A stretch of DNA of 64,000 nt from G963677325 sp963677325 (GTDB lineage Bacteria; Bacteroidota; Bacteroidia; Bacteroidales; Prolixibacteraceae), in contig CAXXGM010000003.1 in NCBI GenBank assembly GCA_963677325.2, forward strand, positions 558,001 to 622,000. The letters run 5' to 3'. Within the stretch, counting starts at the first letter, position 1. Each line of letters opens with the position of its first letter. The translations under genes were made by a program, and so were the position numbers. Under the pieces are notes generated by a model. That model did no database searches, was not told where the DNA came from, and saw nothing but the letters and a program-made list of their open reading frames with translations. Of the stretch, positions 62,131 through 64,000 are shown one piece after another.

Positions 62131-63204
62131 ATGAATAAAAGGTTTCTGACTATCCTCTTTGTTGTCGTTGTCGTACTGAATCTTCCACTGTTTTCACAGC
62201 CTAAACCGGAGCCGCCAAAGCTATCAGATCCTGATTCGTATACCTGGATTTTATTGCCTGATCTCCAGACTTATCAAAAATTTGGCCGTAATCAGGCGCT
62301 CTTTCAGCTGATGACAGACTGGATCGTGGATCAAAAGGAGAATTTAAATATTAAGCTGGTACTCTGCACGGGTGATCTTGTTGAACAAGACAATTTACTT
62401 GTCCCGGATGGGAAAAATGGCGACCAGCCCAGCGTAAAACAATGGGAGGCTGTTCAGCGCGGATTATCAAAATTAAATAATACTATACCCTATATTTTAT
62501 GCACCGGAAACCATGATTACGGAATAAAAAGCGCTGAAAACCGGTATTCACAGTTCAACAGTTATTTCCCTCCACAGGGAAACCTGCTTACCCAATCCCT
62601 GCTGGTTGAAATGGCGCCCAACGGACTTGGAGTCAAAACCCTGGAGAATGCCTGTTATCAATGGAAATCTCCTATGGGGCAATCTTTTCTGATCTTTTCT
62701 CTTGAATTTGCCCCGAGGACAGAAATTCTCTCCTGGGCGAAAGAGGTAGCTGCCAGTCCCAAGTATCAGGATCACATCGGAGTAGTTCTTACCCACAGTT
62801 ATATAAACTCGCAGGGAAAACGGACCCACCTGGAGAAATATCCCTTAACCAATGCCAACTATGGCGAAGAAATCTGGAAAGATTTCGTGCAACCATCTGC
62901 CATTATGAGGTTTGTATTTTGCGGACATATAGCTGATTCAGAATCTCATGCAGGGCATGTTGGTTACAGGTCAGACAAAAACCAGGGTGGGATGGATGTG
63001 CACCAAATGCTTTTCAATGCTCAAAGGGAAGGCGGCGGCTGGCATGGGAATGGTGGAGATGGGTGGATACGCATACTTGAATTTTTACCGGATAAGCAAA
63101 CCGTAAAGGTATACACCTTTTCCCCTCTTTTCTGGATATCTCCCTTAACGAGAAACCTGGCCTGGAGAAATGAAGGAATCGATCAATACCGCATGGCCTA
63201 CTGA
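62131..63204 (+). CDS. Secreted calcineurin-like metallophosphoesterase
   Basis: The 357-residue protein has a signal peptide (MNKRFLTILFVVVVVLNLPL, cut near FSQ). The phosphoesterase core has LLPDLQTYQ (D44, with Gln46 where most family members have His), CTGDLVEQDN, CTGNHDYG, VVLTHSYIN and FCGHIADSESH in the GHxH position. The DxQ variant is known in a branch of this family. It should act outside the inner membrane, perhaps removing phosphate from the imported glycan or from released products. It is the last gene of the locus. Confidence 0.8.
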   Translation: MNKRFLTILFVVVVVLNLPLFSQPKPEPPKLSDPDSYTWILLPDLQTYQKFGRNQALFQLMTDWIVDQKENLNIKLVLCTGDLVEQDNLLVPDGKNGDQPSVKQWEAVQRGLSKLNNTIPYILCTGNHDYGIKSAENRYSQFNSYFPPQGNLLTQSLLVEMAPNGLGVKTLENACYQWKSPMGQSFLIFSLEFAPRTEILSWAKEVAASPKYQDHIGVVLTHSYINSQGKRTHLEKYPLTNANYGEEIWKDFVQPSAIMRFVFCGHIADSESHAGHVGYRSDKNQGGMDVHQMLFNAQREGGGWHGNGGDGWIRILEFLPDKQTVKVYTFSPLFWISPLTRNLAWRNEGIDQYRMAY

Positions 63205-63477
63205 TTCGGATTGTGATTTGTAATTTGGTAAAAGTAGGGAGTAGGAAAGTAGGGAAATAATATGTTCATTAATGGTTGTTTTTTTGGTGATTTATATAGT
63301 TTTTTGTCAGATATTGAAATGACCGATAACTGCCATCCATTGGAGCCTGGCCCGGAAAGTTCGTATTTCTTCTCATGAATCCCCCGTTAATAAATCCTTT
63401 AAGAAATATATAGATATTTCTTTTACTTTTACGGCTGAATCATTAGATTGGGGAGCCAAGTAACTTAAAACCTGACC
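63205..63477. other. 273-base gap before the next sigma gene
   Basis: AT-rich, with no gene seen. AAGAAATAT-ATAG-ATATTTCTT (63401-63422) is a perfect dyad followed by TTTACTTTT, either a weak terminator for the locus or an operator for the sigma gene. Confidence 0.45.
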
Positions 63478-64000
63478 ATGGACTTTGTAACGGATGAAAT
63501 ATTGCAAGAGATCAGAACAGGCAACGAGGGAGCGTTTGAAAAAGTGTACCGATATTATTTCCCCCGTTTAAATTATTTTGCCAAACAGTATCTTCCCGAT
63601 TGTGAAGTTTCAAAAAACATTGTTCAGGATGTCTTTACCGAGTTGTGGGATAAACGGCATATGTTACGGGATGATACCAACCTGCAGGCATGGCTGTTCA
63701 CTGTTGCCAAGAACAAATCGCTTAAGACGATCAGTCATCTGAAATCCAGGGAAAAATACGACAACTTTATTAAATACAGGCAATTGGATGTTAATTTCAA
63801 AGCCTTGTCTGATTTCGACACAAGCAATTTTATCTTCAGGGAACTTCAGGTCCAAATAGAAGCGGCATTGGAGAAACTGCCGCCCTCCTGTCGCCGGATT
63901 TTCGAAATGAGCCGGTTCGAAGATAAAAAAAACAGGGAGATCGCTGAAGAACTGAATCTCAGTGTCAAAACAATCGAGAGCCAGATTTCAAAAGCGCTCC
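63478..64000 (+). CDS. ECF RNA polymerase sigma factor, partial (3' end outside window)
   Basis: From the ATG at 63478 the frame is open to the edge (174 codons). Region 2 (GAFEKVYRYYFPRLNYFAKQ; IVQDVFTELWDKR) and region 4 (LEKLPPSCRRIFEMSRFEDK then NREIAEELNLSVKTIESQIS) are present, so only the last few residues are missing. It is of the same FecR-linked type as the gene at 48168, but the two differ widely. It most likely heads a second glycan locus to the right. Confidence 0.92.
   Translation, partial: MDFVTDEILQEIRTGNEGAFEKVYRYYFPRLNYFAKQYLPDCEVSKNIVQDVFTELWDKRHMLRDDTNLQAWLFTVAKNKSLKTISHLKSREKYDNFIKYRQLDVNFKALSDFDTSNFIFRELQVQIEAALEKLPPSCRRIFEMSRFEDKKNREIAEELNLSVKTIESQISKAL

Noticed and set aside
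1..64000. tRNA, rRNA, tmRNA or complete insertion sequences
   Set aside because: No cloverleaf, rRNA block or transposase frame was recognised by eye in any gap.

Overview
The window is bacterial chromosome from a member of the Bacteroidota, most likely order Bacteroidales. The evidence is two SusC/SusD pairs, a sigma-70/FecR pair feeding one of them, a MurF-alanine racemase fusion, a GldB-like lipoprotein, a FeoA-FeoB fusion, DUF4271 and PorT-like barrel proteins, and promoter elements of the Bacteroidota type (TAnnTTTG, sometimes with an upstream TTTG/TTG about 19-20 bases away). No rRNA, tRNA, CRISPR array, transposase or phage gene was recognised.

Layout. 1-4002: a minus-strand glycosyltransferase (cut by the window edge) and an LpxH-like phosphoesterase, then a plus-strand pair of an acidic unknown protein and rsmI. 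4204-10320: a compact enzyme-free outer-membrane uptake locus (SusC, SusD, DUF5011-type lipoprotein, lipid-binding-type lipoprotein) with a long leader and a strong terminator. 10427-35687: mostly housekeeping genes: tdk, murF-alr, a Crp/Fnr regulator, nadE, a GldB-like gene, pfkA, meaB, a TlpA-type thioredoxin, rnpA-hemD-DUF4271, dus, ybaK, polA, an ArsR-type regulator, a polyprenyl synthetase, and the yqaA-dtd-mazG-deoC run. 35796-43186: a lone sulfatase, the feoAB fusion with its small Cys-rich partner, and a large DUF5107/TPR protein. 43187-48167: a gene-poor stretch rich in repeats, with an unknown lipoprotein, a decayed copy of the Feo Cys-rich gene, and a membrane PAS histidine kinase flanked by inverted 35-base repeats. 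48168-63204: a polysaccharide utilisation locus (ECF sigma, FecR, STN-type SusC, SusD, an unrecognised probable (alpha/alpha)6 enzyme, an SGNH esterase, a GH29 fucosidase, gene debris, a beta-propeller-like protein and a metallophosphoesterase). 63478-64000 starts another ECF sigma gene that runs off the window.

How the parts work together. In the 48-63 kb locus the sigma/anti-sigma pair probably senses ligand through the STN domain of the SusC porin and switches on import and hydrolysis of a fucose-containing, acylated glycan. The largest secreted protein of that locus (55462-57399) belongs to no family I can name and is the best candidate for new biology here. The second theme is intergenic structure: a degenerate 7-base repeat (AGGCTTT/AGACTTT/AGGCTGA) occurs at five or more sites, in places right up to start or stop codons, alongside several REP-like hairpins. 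Coordinates come from reading the sequence by eye; family names come from recognised motifs, not from database searches.
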